Shown: positions 44,652-54,362, numbered from the stretch's first letter. The stretch is DNA of 64,000 nucleotides from VAZQ01 sp036557665 (GCA_036557665.1 DATBHG010000072.1:1-64000), one strand, 5' to 3'. Translations and numbers: made by a program. Notes: generated by a model not told the origin, from the letters alone.

Positions 44652-45488
44652 ATGAGCGTCCCGTCTTTTGCTCCGACCGCCGCCCCCCGAGTGGAAACCC
44701 AAGCTCCTCTGTTGCGGGAAAGCGTCGGCGAGATCGCAGTCCTGACGCTCAATCGCCCTCAGGCCCGCAACACTCTTTCCGAGGAAATGCTGGCGGCGCT
44801 GAGCGCGGCGGTCGCCGATATCAGCGAGGAGCAGCATGTGCGCGCGGTTGTAATCCGCGCGGAGGGCCCGGTCTTCTCGGCCGGGCATGATCTCAAGGAG
44901 CTTACCGCCCACCGCGTCGAGGCCGACGGCGGGCGCGGTTACACGCAGCGTCTCATGCAACGTTGCAGCGCCATGATGCTTTCCATCCTGCGGCTGCCGC
45001 AGCCTGTCATCGCGGCGGTGGAGGGGACGGCCACCGCCGCAGGCTGCCAACTGGTTGCGACCTGCGATCTGGCCGTGGCCTCTTCAGCGGCAAAGTTCAG
45101 CACTCCCGGCGTTCACATCGGCCTGTTCTGCTCGACGCCGATGGTAGCTCTCGCGCGCAATGTAGGGCGCAAGCATGCCATGGAGATGCTGCTCACCGGC
45201 GATACCATCTCGGCCGAGGATGCCTATCGGATCGGTCTGGTGAACCGGGTGGTCGAGCCGGGCATGGCACGCGATGACGCTCTGCGACTTGCCCGGAAAA
45301 TCGCCGCCAAATCTGGAGCTGTGGTCAAGCTCGGCAAGCAGGCCTTCTACCGGCAGATCGAGATGGGCATCGCGGATGCCTATGCCTATGCCAGCGAGGT
45401 GATGGTGCAGAACATGATGGCACCCGATGCTGCCGAAGGTATTTCGGCATTCTTGGACAAGCGGCCGCCGAGCTGGAAAGACCGCTGA
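44652..45488 (+). CDS. Enoyl-CoA hydratase/isomerase family protein
   Basis: 278 residues of the crotonase fold. Two oxyanion-hole segments are clear: FSAGHDLKEL near residue 80 and EGTATAAGCQLVATCDLAVA near 140. The usual catalytic Glu of the second motif is not obvious, as the loop reads FSTPGVHIGLFCSTPMVAL, so a function other than classic hydratase is possible. The C-terminus has the family helix AYAYASEVMVQNMMAPDAAEGISAF (in part). It is followed by the CoA-binding gene at 62 bases. Confidence 0.88.
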   Translation: MSVPSFAPTAAPRVETQAPLLRESVGEIAVLTLNRPQARNTLSEEMLAALSAAVADISEEQHVRAVVIRAEGPVFSAGHDLKELTAHRVEADGGRGYTQRLMQRCSAMMLSILRLPQPVIAAVEGTATAAGCQLVATCDLAVASSAAKFSTPGVHIGLFCSTPMVALARNVGRKHAMEMLLTGDTISAEDAYRIGLVNRVVEPGMARDDALRLARKIAAKSGAVVKLGKQAFYRQIEMGIADAYAYASEVMVQNMMAPDAAEGISAFLDKRPPSWKDR

Positions 45489-45550
45489 AGAGGCGTTCCT
45501 GTCGCTCCTCGCGACCCCTGTATGTTACGACTGTTCAGATGCGACCTCTC

Positions 45551-46141
45551 ATGGATCACGATAATTATTCCGACAGCTACATCCGCGGTATTCTCAACAC
45601 CGTGAAGTCCATCGCGATGGTGGGGGTTTCGGCCAATACCAGCAGGCCGAGCTATTTCGCGTTCAAGTATCTCCTGGAGCGGGGATACCACATGATCCCT
45701 GTCAATCCCGGCCTTGCCGGACAGGAGCTGCTCGGCCAGAAAATCTATGCCGGGCTCGCCGATATTCCGCAGCCGGTCGACATGGTGGACATCTTTCGCG
45801 CCTCGCGATACGCGCCCGACATCGTGCGGGAAGCGCTCGCGCTCGAGCCGCGGCCACAGGTGATCTGGATGCAACTCGGAATCCGCAATGATGAAGCTGC
45901 CGAGCTCGCCGAGAGCAACGGCCTGAAGGTCGTGATGAACCGCTGTCCCAAGATCGAGTACGGCCGTCTGTCGTCGGAAATCGCATGGATGGGCGTCAAC
46001 ACGCGTACGCTCACGGCAAGAAAACCACAGCTTTTCGGCCGCGGCATCCAACGCATGGGCCTCAATCGGGTGACCCTGTCCGGTGGCTCGACCGACGCCG
46101 CGATGCGGGCGCAAAGGACCAAGAAGAGCGAATCTCCGTAA
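45551..46141 (+). CDS. CoA-binding domain protein (YccU-like)
   Basis: 196 residues with a Rossmann-type CoA_binding domain: IRGILNTVKSIAMVGVSANTS near the start (nucleotide-binding GVSA), YHMIPVNPGLAGQELLG, and VVMNRCPKIEYGRL with the conserved NRCPKIE motif near residue 130. Related proteins are single-domain relatives of succinyl-CoA synthetase alpha; the role is unknown. The start may be the ATG at 45551 or the one at 45539. It lies 99 bases before metY, and the YccU-MetY pairing is frequent in Hyphomicrobiales. Confidence 0.88.
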   Translation: MDHDNYSDSYIRGILNTVKSIAMVGVSANTSRPSYFAFKYLLERGYHMIPVNPGLAGQELLGQKIYAGLADIPQPVDMVDIFRASRYAPDIVREALALEPRPQVIWMQLGIRNDEAAELAESNGLKVVMNRCPKIEYGRLSSEIAWMGVNTRTLTARKPQLFGRGIQRMGLNRVTLSGGSTDAAMRAQRTKKSESP

Positions 46142-46240
46142 TCCGGCGCAGCGCCTTGACGCCGCCGGCATACGCTCCGATACAGCAATATCAGCCCCTC
46201 GCGATCAGTCCCGCGGCGCGGCAACCACCAAGGACTCGCC

Positions 46241-47521
46241 ATGGCCGACCACACCCCAGGCTTTGCCACGCTCGCGATTCACGCGGGCGCGCAGCCCGAC
46301 CCGACCACCGGCGCGCGCGCAACCCCGATTTATCAGACGACATCGTTCGTGTTCGAGGACGTCGACCATGCGGCTTCGCTGTTCGGCTTGCAGACGTTCG
46401 GCAACATCTACACGCGAATTGGCAACCCCACTAACGCGGTGCTGGAGGAGCGCGTCGCGGCACTCGAAGGCGGCACCGCCGGCCTCGCGGTGGCGTCCGG
46501 GCATGCGGCACAGGTGATCGTGATGCATTGCCTGATGCGGCCGGGCGACGAGTTCGTCGCCTCGAAGAAGCTCTATGGAGGATCGATCAACCAGTTCAAC
46601 CACGCGTTCAAGAACTTCGGTTGGAACGTCGTGTGGGCGGAGCCGGACAATATCGGAACCTTCGAACGCGGGGTCAGCGCAAAAACCAAGGCCATTTTCA
46701 TCGAATCGATCGCCAATCCCGGGGGCGTGATCACCGACATCGAAGCAGTTGCGAAAATTGCAAGGAGCGCGGGCGTCCCGCTGATCGTCGACAACACGCT
46801 GGCGACGCCCTATTTGTGCAGGCCCATCGAGCATGGAGCTGATATCGTCGTCCATTCGCTCACCAAATTCCTCGGTGGACACGGCAATTCCATCGGTGGG
46901 CTGATCGTGGACGGCGGCACCTTCAACTGGTCGCGGGAAAAGCGCTACCCGATGCTGTGCGAGCCCCGGCCCGAGTACCACGGCATCGTATTGCACGAGA
47001 CCTTCGGCGATTTTGCCTTTGCTATCGCCTGCCGTGTGCTCGCGCTGCGGGACATCGGGCCGGCGCTCTCGCCATTCAATGCGTTTCTTATTCTCACCGG
47101 AATAGAGACGCTGCCGCTGCGCATGCAGCGCCATTGCGACAACGCATTGGCCGTCGCCCAATGGCTGGTCGAGCACGACAAGGTGGCATGGGTAAGCTAT
47201 CCCGGGCTGCGCAACGATCGCTATCATAAGCTCGCCAGCAGATATGTGCCGAAAGGAGCAGGCGCCGTGTTCACGTTCGGTCTCAAGGGCGGTTACGACG
47301 CCGGCGTCAAGCTCGTTTCCAACGTGAAACTCTTCTCGCATCTCGCCAATATCGGCGACACGCGCTCGCTCATTATTCACCCGGCATCGACCACTCACCG
47401 CCAGCTCAGCGACGCGCAAAAGGTCGAGGCCGGCGCGGGACCTGACGTCGTACGCCTGTCGATCGGGCTGGAGGACAAGGAGGATATCATCGCCGACTTG
47501 GAGCAGGGCCTCGCGGCATGA
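46241..47521 (+). CDS. metY: O-acetylhomoserine aminocarboxypropyltransferase
   Basis: A PLP enzyme of the Cys/Met metabolism family that makes homocysteine from O-acetylhomoserine and sulfide. It has 426 residues: FATLAIHAGAQPDPTTGA, the PLP-phosphate loop ASGHAAQ, and the Schiff-base Lys in VHSLTKFLGGHGNSIGG near residue 205; the two insertions typical of MetY against MetB are present. The ATG has AAGGA six bases upstream. I looked for a SAM riboswitch in the 99-base leader and saw none. Its stop abuts the stop of the convergent hydratase gene. Confidence 0.94.
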   Translation: MADHTPGFATLAIHAGAQPDPTTGARATPIYQTTSFVFEDVDHAASLFGLQTFGNIYTRIGNPTNAVLEERVAALEGGTAGLAVASGHAAQVIVMHCLMRPGDEFVASKKLYGGSINQFNHAFKNFGWNVVWAEPDNIGTFERGVSAKTKAIFIESIANPGGVITDIEAVAKIARSAGVPLIVDNTLATPYLCRPIEHGADIVVHSLTKFLGGHGNSIGGLIVDGGTFNWSREKRYPMLCEPRPEYHGIVLHETFGDFAFAIACRVLALRDIGPALSPFNAFLILTGIETLPLRMQRHCDNALAVAQWLVEHDKVAWVSYPGLRNDRYHKLASRYVPKGAGAVFTFGLKGGYDAGVKLVSNVKLFSHLANIGDTRSLIIHPASTTHRQLSDAQKVEAGAGPDVVRLSIGLEDKEDIIADLEQGLAA

Positions 47522-48268
47522 CTATTTCCGCAGCGTGCGGGCAACGTAATCGCGGATGCGGTTGACCGTCTCCGGAGCGGTCCAGATCCTTTCGACCTCG
47601 GCCCGGGTCTCATCCAGCTTCGCTCGTTCCAGCGGAGCCTGCCGGATTTGGCGCTTGGTCACGGCGAAGGCCGCCGGCGGGAGAGCCGCAAGTGCATCGG
47701 CACGGTCGAGCGCCCGTTGAAGCAGGATGCCAGGATCGACGATCTCGTGGATGAGGCCGCGCCGCAAGGCGTCTGCCGGAGCATAGGTGGCAGCGCTCAA
47801 GAGCACGTCGGCAAAATGCTCCGGGGCGGTGGCGCAACGCATGATCTCGAGCGCGATTTGAGGGAGCGGTACCCCGACCGGCAGCTCGGTCACGCCGATG
47901 CGGCCTGCTTCCTGTCCCATCAGCCGCCGGTCGGCGGCGCAGGCCAGCACGCAGCCCCCGGCGATCGCATGTCCGTTGACCGCGGCGACGAGCGGCTTTT
48001 GGCAAGCGAACACGGCTGCCAGCATCTTGCAGAGTGCGGGCAAGAACCTGCGAATGTACGGCACGCCGCCGTCGAGCAGGCGAACGAGATCGACGCCGGC
48101 TGAGAAAATCCGCCCCTGGCCCGTGATGATGATGGCGCGCGCCGCCGAAGCGTGGAGCTCCTCGAGGCGCGCGGTAAGCAGCTCGCAGAATTCGAGGCTC
48201 ATTGCATTGGCCTTGCCATCGGCCATGCGCAAGATGGCCATACCATCCTGCTGGGTGAGCTCGATCAT
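47522..48268 (-). CDS. Enoyl-CoA hydratase/isomerase family protein
   Basis: 248 residues of the crotonase fold: FSAGVDLVRLLDG near residue 55 and NGHAIAGGCVLACAADRR near residue 98 provide the oxyanion hole. The active-site region IGVTELPVGVPLP has a Glu at the position used in hydratases. The product is short and ends soon after the C-terminal helix. The polysaccharide deacetylase gene lies upstream with only four bases between, so the two are cotranscribed, an unusual pairing. Substrate unknown. Confidence 0.88.
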   Translation of the reverse strand: MIELTQQDGMAILRMADGKANAMSLEFCELLTARLEELHASAARAIIITGQGRIFSAGVDLVRLLDGGVPYIRRFLPALCKMLAAVFACQKPLVAAVNGHAIAGGCVLACAADRRLMGQEAGRIGVTELPVGVPLPQIALEIMRCATAPEHFADVLLSAATYAPADALRRGLIHEIVDPGILLQRALDRADALAALPPAAFAVTKRQIRQAPLERAKLDETRAEVERIWTAPETVNRIRDYVARTLRK

Positions 48269-48272
48269 GCTT

Positions 48273-49334
48273 TCAGGCCGCGTTCACGCGGCGGAAGCCG
48301 TTCCACACCGCTGTTGCCGCCCCTGACAGCAGCACGCGGACATAGCGCAATTGCTGATGCTCGCCGTTGAGCGAAATGCGCGGCAGCGCGGTGAGATGAT
48401 TGCGATGCCTGGGAAAGAGCACGCCCGGGCGAGTGGTCACCGCGGTCTTGAAACCGAGCTCAGCTGCTAGGCGGAATTCCCGAGGTCCTGCCGCGCTCGG
48501 ATCTCCGACAGGATAGGAAAGATGATCAGGGCGTTTTCCGAGCGAGGCGGCAATCACCGAGCGGCCCATCTCTATCTCCGAGCGGGCGGATTGCTCCGAT
48601 ACCTTTGCGAGCATCACATGATTGACCGTATGTGCACCGACGGTCACGAGCGGGTCGGCGGCCAATGCGGCAAGCTGATCCCAGGTCATGCACAGCTCGT
48701 CGCAGAAGGCTGCGATATCGACCTGGTACCGCCCGGCGAGATCACGCACGGCGTGACGGAGCTCATCCTCGCGCTTGAAGCTGCGGACCCATTGATAGAG
48801 CTGCTCGTACAGATGACGTTTCTCGGCGATCGTAGAGCATTCGAAGCTCTGCTCCCTGCTGTCGATGAGAAGGCGGACGCGCTTGTTCCGGGCGACCACC
48901 GCCTCGAGCGCGAGCCACCACAGCTCCCCCAGGCGATCCGGGAAGCTGGTGGGGATGTAGATCGCAAAGGGCACCTGGTGCTTCTTGAAGATCGGATAGG
49001 CCCACTGCAGGATATCGCGGTAACCATCGTCCACGGTCATGCAGACGAAACGCCGGCCGCTATATCCTTCGGTCAGACGCCGATGCATTTCGTCCAGACT
49101 GATGAGATCGATGCGGGAGCGGCGCAGCCAGCCCACGACATCCTCGAGGAAGCCGGGCCTCACTTCCAGCAGCCTGTTGGGCTGGAACCGGTCCAGTCGA
49201 GGCGGGCGCACATGGTGAAGTGTGAGGATAGCGCCGATCCCGGCGGCGAACGGGCGCATGACGTGATGGGCGGCGCTGAAATAGAGGGCTTCGAAGCCGC
49301 TGCGAATAATGATGGTTTTTTTATGCGAATCCAA
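48273..49334 (-). CDS. Polysaccharide deacetylase (NodB homology domain)
   Basis: 353 residues with a NodB domain: motif 1 CMTVDDGYRDILQW near residue 87 (metal-binding Asp pair), motif 2 GAHTVNHVML near residue 195 (HxxxH metal site) and LSYPVGDPSAAG near 235. It has no clear signal peptide, so it may act on intracellular or lipid-linked sugars. It sits at the left of the exopolysaccharide locus, divergent from the FemAB/CelD-like gene, which suggests a role in removing acetyl groups from the polymer or its precursor. Confidence 0.9.
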   Translation of the reverse strand: MDSHKKTIIIRSGFEALYFSAAHHVMRPFAAGIGAILTLHHVRPPRLDRFQPNRLLEVRPGFLEDVVGWLRRSRIDLISLDEMHRRLTEGYSGRRFVCMTVDDGYRDILQWAYPIFKKHQVPFAIYIPTSFPDRLGELWWLALEAVVARNKRVRLLIDSREQSFECSTIAEKRHLYEQLYQWVRSFKREDELRHAVRDLAGRYQVDIAAFCDELCMTWDQLAALAADPLVTVGAHTVNHVMLAKVSEQSARSEIEMGRSVIAASLGKRPDHLSYPVGDPSAAGPREFRLAAELGFKTAVTTRPGVLFPRHRNHLTALPRISLNGEHQQLRYVRVLLSGAATAVWNGFRRVNAA

Positions 49335-49528
49335 TGTTCTTATCCTGACCCTGCGGCCCGGCCATTCTTCCCAACTCTTTATTGATAATTGTTTGCGACC
49401 TTCCTGACCAGTTTGGCGCGGGTCGGGCGAGCCTGCGCCAGACCCATTCTGTGTGGGCTTGCGGGTCGCTTCGTGAACGACGCGGTGGGGCCGATGTCCG
49501 CGCAGAATGCTCCCAGGCGGGTATCGGG

Positions 49529-50737
49529 ATGAGCATCGCTTTCAAATATCCCACTACCACGGAGCAGCTCGCGCCGGTCGAGCGCTCGAGCGATTTGCCT
49601 CGTCTCGCTCGTTTCGAGGTTTTCGATACGATCGCGGCAGCGGAGCGCTTTTGGCGCCAGCTCGAGGATGGTGACGCGCTCTTCACGTCGTATCAGTCCA
49701 TTGACCTGCTTGCCGCCTGGCAGCATCACGTCGGAACACGCGCTGGCGTAAAACCTTTCATCGTCACTGGGTTCGATGCGCACGGCGAGCCGCTCTTTCT
49801 CTGGCCGTTCGGTCGGGCGCAGAAGGGCCCTTTCAGGATCGTCAGGTTTCTCGGGTCGAAGCACTCGAACTTCAACATGGGACTGTGGCGACGCGATATA
49901 CTTTCCAGCATCACGCAAAATGAGATCAGAGCCGTTCTTGCAGACCTCAGCGACGAGGTGGACATGGTGGGGCTGTGCAACCAGCCGCTGACCTGGGACG
50001 GCGCCGCCAATCCGTTCGCGCTGCTGCCGCGGCAACCCGCTGCCGATATGAGCGCGCGACAAAGTCTGGTGCATCAGGCAAGCGTGCCGGCGATCAATGA
50101 CATTCTGAGCACCGCGATGCGCTCTCGGCTGCGCAACAAGGAGCGCAAGCTCCAGAAGCTGCCGGGCTACCGATATGTGCAGCCGCGCGAGGATGCGGAG
50201 ATCGACCGACTGCTCGATCGTTTCTTTTGCTTGAAAGCAAGCCACATGGCGGCACAGGGACTCGATAACGTTTTTGCCGACCCGGGAATTCCCGAGTTCT
50301 TGCGATCCGCCTGTCACCACAAGCTCGCCAATGGCCGGCCGCTGATTGAGCTTCATGCGCTCGAAGTGAACGGGGAGGTGCTGGCCTTGTTTGGCACGAT
50401 CGTCGATCGCTACCGTTGCTCGTCCATGTTCAATACCTACACGCTTGGTGAAAACGCCCGTCACAGCCCCGGGCTCATCCTCCTGGTGCACATGATCAAT
50501 GAGTTCAGTGCGCGCGGCGTGCGGACATTCGATATCGGCGTCGGCAGGGCACACTACAAATCCTTCTTCTGCCGCGAGCCGGAGCCCTTGTTCGAGAGCT
50601 TTATCGGGCTTACCCCGCGTGGCCTGATGCTCGCGCTCGCGTTCGCCTCGGTGTTTTCCATGAAGCGCCTGATCAAGCGCAACCCCGCGCTCTGGGCGGC
50701 CGTTCAGCTGCTCCGCCGTCTGCGTGCTCGCACCTGA
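49529..50737 (+). CDS. GNAT-fold acyltransferase of the CelD/FemAB type
   Basis: 402 residues of the acetyltransferase_6 (BcsL/CelD, FemAB-like) family, common in exopolysaccharide loci, where members are thought to acylate sugars. Landmarks: LFTSYQSIDLLAAWQHH near residue 60, a middle region with MRSRLRNKERKLQKL near 205, HALEVNGEVLALFGTIV near 285 and DIGVGRAHYKSFF near 345. The ATG at 49529 is preferred to a start at 49382 because the earlier residues do not resemble the family. A membrane-like stretch GLMLALAFASVFSM lies near the C-terminus. The donor and acceptor are unknown. Confidence 0.85.
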   Translation: MSIAFKYPTTTEQLAPVERSSDLPRLARFEVFDTIAAAERFWRQLEDGDALFTSYQSIDLLAAWQHHVGTRAGVKPFIVTGFDAHGEPLFLWPFGRAQKGPFRIVRFLGSKHSNFNMGLWRRDILSSITQNEIRAVLADLSDEVDMVGLCNQPLTWDGAANPFALLPRQPAADMSARQSLVHQASVPAINDILSTAMRSRLRNKERKLQKLPGYRYVQPREDAEIDRLLDRFFCLKASHMAAQGLDNVFADPGIPEFLRSACHHKLANGRPLIELHALEVNGEVLALFGTIVDRYRCSSMFNTYTLGENARHSPGLILLVHMINEFSARGVRTFDIGVGRAHYKSFFCREPEPLFESFIGLTPRGLMLALAFASVFSMKRLIKRNPALWAAVQLLRRLRART

Positions 50738-50758
50738 TCAGCGAGTCTTTGTTCGTAG

Positions 50759-50779
50759 GGGCGCGGCACTGCCGCGCCC
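50759..50779. terminator. Convergent terminator / REP-like palindrome
   Basis: GGGCGCGGCA (50759-50768) and TGCCGCGCCC (50770-50779) are perfect 10-bp inverted copies separated by one base, between the convergent stops of the CelD-like and Wzz-like genes. It should end transcription from either side. The flanking GTTCGTAGG and CGATCC resemble mobile extragenic palindromes seen in GC-rich genomes, but I see no second copy in this window. Confidence 0.6.
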
Positions 50780-50847
50780 TCGATCCGTTTGCTCGCGGGT
50801 CGATAGAGGGCGGACGCAATGCGTCGCACCTGCGCAGTGGGGCGATG

Positions 50848-52998
50848 CTAAGCAGCCGCGGCGCGATCGCCGGGCGTACCAGCACCCGCGGGAGCGCCGG
50901 AGAGAACGCTGACGTGCTCGAAGCCGGCTCGCAGCAGATGCTCACGCAAGGCTCCCCTTTCGGACTCGCTGCTGTCGCCGGTCACCAATACCGCTCGCCG
51001 CGCCAGCCGCGCCAGCCGTTCGAGCGGCCAGTCCTCCGCGGCGCCGGCGTCGATGATGACGCGATCATAGCTGCGGCCGAGCGCCTCGAACGCGATCGCA
51101 AGGCGCTGAGAGGTGAAGAAAGTTTCGGGGTCGGCCTGACCTCGGCCGGCCATGACCAGATGCGCGCGGGAATGCCGATCGCGGGTGATGATTTCGCCGA
51201 ACGTCGCGGAGCCCTGCACCAGCTCTGCGAGCCCCGGCGTCGTGGGGTCGGCGGCAATGGCCGAGAGGTTAGGCGATGCGAGGGCAAGCTCGGCCAGCAC
51301 CACGCTCGAGCCGGCGGCAAGACTGCGTGCCAGCGCAACTGCCGCCTGGGTGGTGCCCACGTTGCGTGACGTGCCGAGGACGGCGACCCGGCGGGCGCCC
51401 TGCCCTGCCGCGCTCAGCTCGCGCGCAAGCAGCTCGCTGGCCTCCCTCGGGGAAACGCCCGGTTGCGGAGGTGCCGCCGCCGGGGCTGTTGCAAGTCTTT
51501 CCGCGGCGGCACTGTCTTGCCGGCCGGGACTCAGTCGCGATACCGGCTCCGGTGTGGCGGAAAGGTCGAGGGGGTCGGAAGCGGGCATGCTGCGCAGCAG
51601 CTCGGCGGTCATGATGAAGGCGCACGACAGCACGAGCGTCGCGAGCGCCGCGACCAGGATGATCGGGACCTTCTTCGGCCAGGCCGGGGTAGTGGAGACG
51701 ACCGCGCTCGAGATGATGCGCGCATCCGGGGCGGCCGACCCGATAGTGTCCCGCGCGGAGGCTTCCCGGTATTTTGCCAGATAGGACTCCAGGAGGTCAC
51801 GCTGCGATTTCGCGTCCCGCTCGAGCGCGCGCAGTTGGACATCCTGCTCGTTGGTGGACGCCGCCTGACGCTTGAGCGCATCGAGGGTCAAGGTGAGCTC
51901 GTCAACCTTGCTGCTGGCGAGCTTGGCGTCATTTTCCAGAGACCGCGCCAGGCGGTCGGCTTCCCCCCGCATCTGGCGCTCGAGATCTGCGATCTGCGCG
52001 CGCAGCTCCTTGATGCGCGGATGCTGGTCGAGCAGCGTCGAAGACTGCTCCGCGAGCTGCGCGCGCAACGTGACACGCTGCTCGGAGAGCCGCCGCATCA
52101 GCTCGGAATTGGTGATGTCCGAGAACTCGATCGGGGTACCGGTCTTCAGCGCCTCGCGGATGAGCTTGGCTTTGGCTTCCGCATCCGCCTTGTGTGCGCG
52201 AGCGGTGGCGAGCTGTGCGTTGAAGTCCCCCAGCTGCTGGTTCGAAAGGCTGGTGTTGTTGTTGCCAATGAAGAGATTGGTCTTGGCTCGGTATTGCTCG
52301 ACCCTGCCTTCCGCCTTGGCCACGTTGCCGCGCAGCCGCTCGACTTCACCGGAGAGCCATGCGCCGGCGGCCCGGGTCTGCTCCTGCTTGGCGGCTTGCT
52401 GAAAGCGCAGATAGGCCTCGGCCACTGCATTCGCGGCCTGCGCCGCCAGCTCCGGATCCTGCGACTCGAACTCGATCGCAATCACCCGCGACTTCTCCAC
52501 CTGGAACGCAGACAGCCGGTCGTAATAGCTCTTGAACACGCGCTCCTCGGGCGTCATCTGCGCCGGGTTTTTGATGATGCCGGCAAGGATGAGCGCGGTG
52601 CGCAGGAGGTTGGGTCGCTCGAGAACGGGGTCGAACTCCGGCCGCTCGGCCAGCTTGAGCCTCTTGATGACGTCGCGTGCGAGATCGCGTGACAGGATCA
52701 GCTGGACCTGACTCGTGACGGCCTCCTGATCGACCGTGGTGGCGCGATCGAGCGTCTTCTCCGCATCCGGACGAAAGAAGATGTTTTCCCGCGACTCGAT
52801 CAGCACGCGGGCTTCCGATTTGTATCGCGGCGTGACCAGGTTGACGCCGGCAAATGCCATTGCCGCGGCGAGCAGCGTGAGCCCCAGGATCCGGAATTTC
52901 TTGCGCCAGAGCGCGCGGCCGACGGCGCCCAGATCGATCTCAGCGGCCAATGCAGCACCCGATGGCAGCTCCGACTGTACGCTCGCTTGCATTGCCAT
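50848..52998 (-). CDS. Wzz/GNVR chain-length protein with degenerate BY-kinase-like domain
   Basis: 716 residues. A first membrane helix lies at about 35-55, a long coiled-coil periplasmic region with the GNVR motif area follows, then a second helix near 440 (VPIILVAALATLVLSCAFIM), the classic polysaccharide co-polymerase layout. The cytoplasmic C-terminal domain (about 520-716) resembles a BY-kinase/MinD fold but its P-loop reads GTSRNVGTTQ, with the catalytic Lys replaced, and Walker B is weak; VIIDAGAAED remains. There is no Tyr cluster at the end. It probably controls export or chain length without kinase activity. Starts at ATG 52998 or two codons later. Confidence 0.88.
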   Translation of the reverse strand: MAMQASVQSELPSGAALAAEIDLGAVGRALWRKKFRILGLTLLAAAMAFAGVNLVTPRYKSEARVLIESRENIFFRPDAEKTLDRATTVDQEAVTSQVQLILSRDLARDVIKRLKLAERPEFDPVLERPNLLRTALILAGIIKNPAQMTPEERVFKSYYDRLSAFQVEKSRVIAIEFESQDPELAAQAANAVAEAYLRFQQAAKQEQTRAAGAWLSGEVERLRGNVAKAEGRVEQYRAKTNLFIGNNNTSLSNQQLGDFNAQLATARAHKADAEAKAKLIREALKTGTPIEFSDITNSELMRRLSEQRVTLRAQLAEQSSTLLDQHPRIKELRAQIADLERQMRGEADRLARSLENDAKLASSKVDELTLTLDALKRQAASTNEQDVQLRALERDAKSQRDLLESYLAKYREASARDTIGSAAPDARIISSAVVSTTPAWPKKVPIILVAALATLVLSCAFIMTAELLRSMPASDPLDLSATPEPVSRLSPGRQDSAAAERLATAPAAAPPQPGVSPREASELLARELSAAGQGARRVAVLGTSRNVGTTQAAVALARSLAAGSSVVLAELALASPNLSAIAADPTTPGLAELVQGSATFGEIITRDRHSRAHLVMAGRGQADPETFFTSQRLAIAFEALGRSYDRVIIDAGAAEDWPLERLARLARRAVLVTGDSSESERGALREHLLRAGFEHVSVLSGAPAGAGTPGDRAAAA

Positions 52999-53117
52999 CC
53001 CACACCGAACGCGCACCGCGTGCGACTCGTAACCCGATTCCAAACGATTATGGTTGACGGCGGGTTAAGGACGGTGCGCCGCGGCCGCGAATAACACAAT
53101 CTTGAGCCAACCGTGTT

Positions 53118-54362
53118 TTGCTCGGTGCTGCAATCTGCCGGAGTCGGCCTTTGCAGCTTGAAGCGTTAACGAGAGGTGAATCTCGCATCGCCGGCAGTAG
53201 CGGCGCTGCGAGGCCTCTGAGGATTCTGCATGTCATGCGCGCGCCCCTGGGCGGGCTGCTTCGTCATGTGCTCGACCTTGCGCGGGGCCAGATCGCGCGC
53301 GGCCACCGCGTCGGGCTCGTGGCGGATGCCACAAGAGGCGGCGGGCAAGCCGAGGCCGGCCTGGCGCGGCTCGCGCCTGCTCTCGCTCTGGGGCTCACGC
53401 GGGTCGCCATGAGCCGGCAGATCGGGCTTTCCGACGTTACTGCGCGCGCGCATGTTGCAAGGCGAGCCGCGGAGACGAACGCCGACGTCGTCCATGGCCA
53501 CGGCGCTAAAGGCGGCGCTTACGCGCGGTTGATATCCTGCGCGCCCGCCATTCGTGTCTACACCCCCCATGGCGGCAGCCTCCACTACCGCTGGACCTCG
53601 CCCGCCGGATGCCTCTACCTCGCCGCGGAGCGGCTGCTGCTGGGTCGCACCGATCTCCTCCTGTTCGAAAGCGCGTATGGGTGCGCCGTATTCGAGGCGA
53701 AGCTCGGTAAAGTGCCCGAGCTCGCGCGCATTGTGCACAACGGGGTGGCCGGCGATGAGTTCAAGCCGGTACTGCCGGCTGAGAGGGCAACCGATCTCGT
53801 GTTTGTCGGCGAGTTGCGTGTGCTCAAAGGCGTCGATGTTCTGATCGAAGCGATCGCCAGCCTCTCCGGACGGAAAGAAAACGTCACGGCAACGATCGTA
53901 GGGGAAGGACGGGACCGGGGCATGCTCGAGGGCTTGGTGCTGGCTCGCGGCCTCTCGGACAGGATCCACTTTGCTGGGCCAAAGCCCGCGCGCGAGGCTT
54001 TTGCGCTGGGACGCATTCTGATCGTTCCTTCGCGCGCTGAGTCGCTGCCTTATATCGTCCTCGAAGCCGCTGCGGCGGGAGTGCCCATGATCGCCACGCG
54101 CGTGGGCGGGATTGGAGAGATCTTCGGCGACGACGCCTCGGCTCTGGTCCCTGCCGGGGACGTGCAGGCGCTCGCTTCTGCCATCGAGAATGCGCTGCGT
54201 GAGCCGGGCGGCGTTGGGCTGACGCAGCGGCTGCAACGGCGGGTGCACGCCTGCTTCAGCGCCGAGACGATGACGGACGCGGTGCTCCTGGCCTATCGCG
54301 GCGCCTTGTCGCGCCGGCATGGCTCCCCCGCTTCCAGTGTTGGAGCAGAAAACCTTTGTTGA
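53118..54362 (+). CDS. Glycosyltransferase family 4
   Basis: A cytoplasmic GT-B glycosyltransferase of about 414 residues: N-terminal RILHVMRAPLGGLLRHVLDLARG near residue 36 (acceptor-side loop, quoted in part as APLGGLLRHV), IRVYTPHGGSLHY, then the GT4 C-domain with FVGELRVLKGVDVLIEA, TIVGEGRDR and the sugar-nucleotide site PSRAESLPYIVLEAAAAG. No ATG is available before the conserved region; the TTG at 53118 gives the longest version and the true start is uncertain. Its 3' end overlaps the next gene by 44 bases. The sugar added is unknown. Confidence 0.88.
   Translation: MLGAAICRSRPLQLEALTRGESRIAGSSGAARPLRILHVMRAPLGGLLRHVLDLARGQIARGHRVGLVADATRGGGQAEAGLARLAPALALGLTRVAMSRQIGLSDVTARAHVARRAAETNADVVHGHGAKGGAYARLISCAPAIRVYTPHGGSLHYRWTSPAGCLYLAAERLLLGRTDLLLFESAYGCAVFEAKLGKVPELARIVHNGVAGDEFKPVLPAERATDLVFVGELRVLKGVDVLIEAIASLSGRKENVTATIVGEGRDRGMLEGLVLARGLSDRIHFAGPKPAREAFALGRILIVPSRAESLPYIVLEAAAAGVPMIATRVGGIGEIFGDDASALVPAGDVQALASAIENALREPGGVGLTQRLQRRVHACFSAETMTDAVLLAYRGALSRRHGSPASSVGAENLC

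Noticed and set aside
46142..46240. SAM-II riboswitch before metY
   Set aside because: This is where Alphaproteobacteria often carry one, but the leader is only 99 bases and shows none of the conserved pseudoknot segments.
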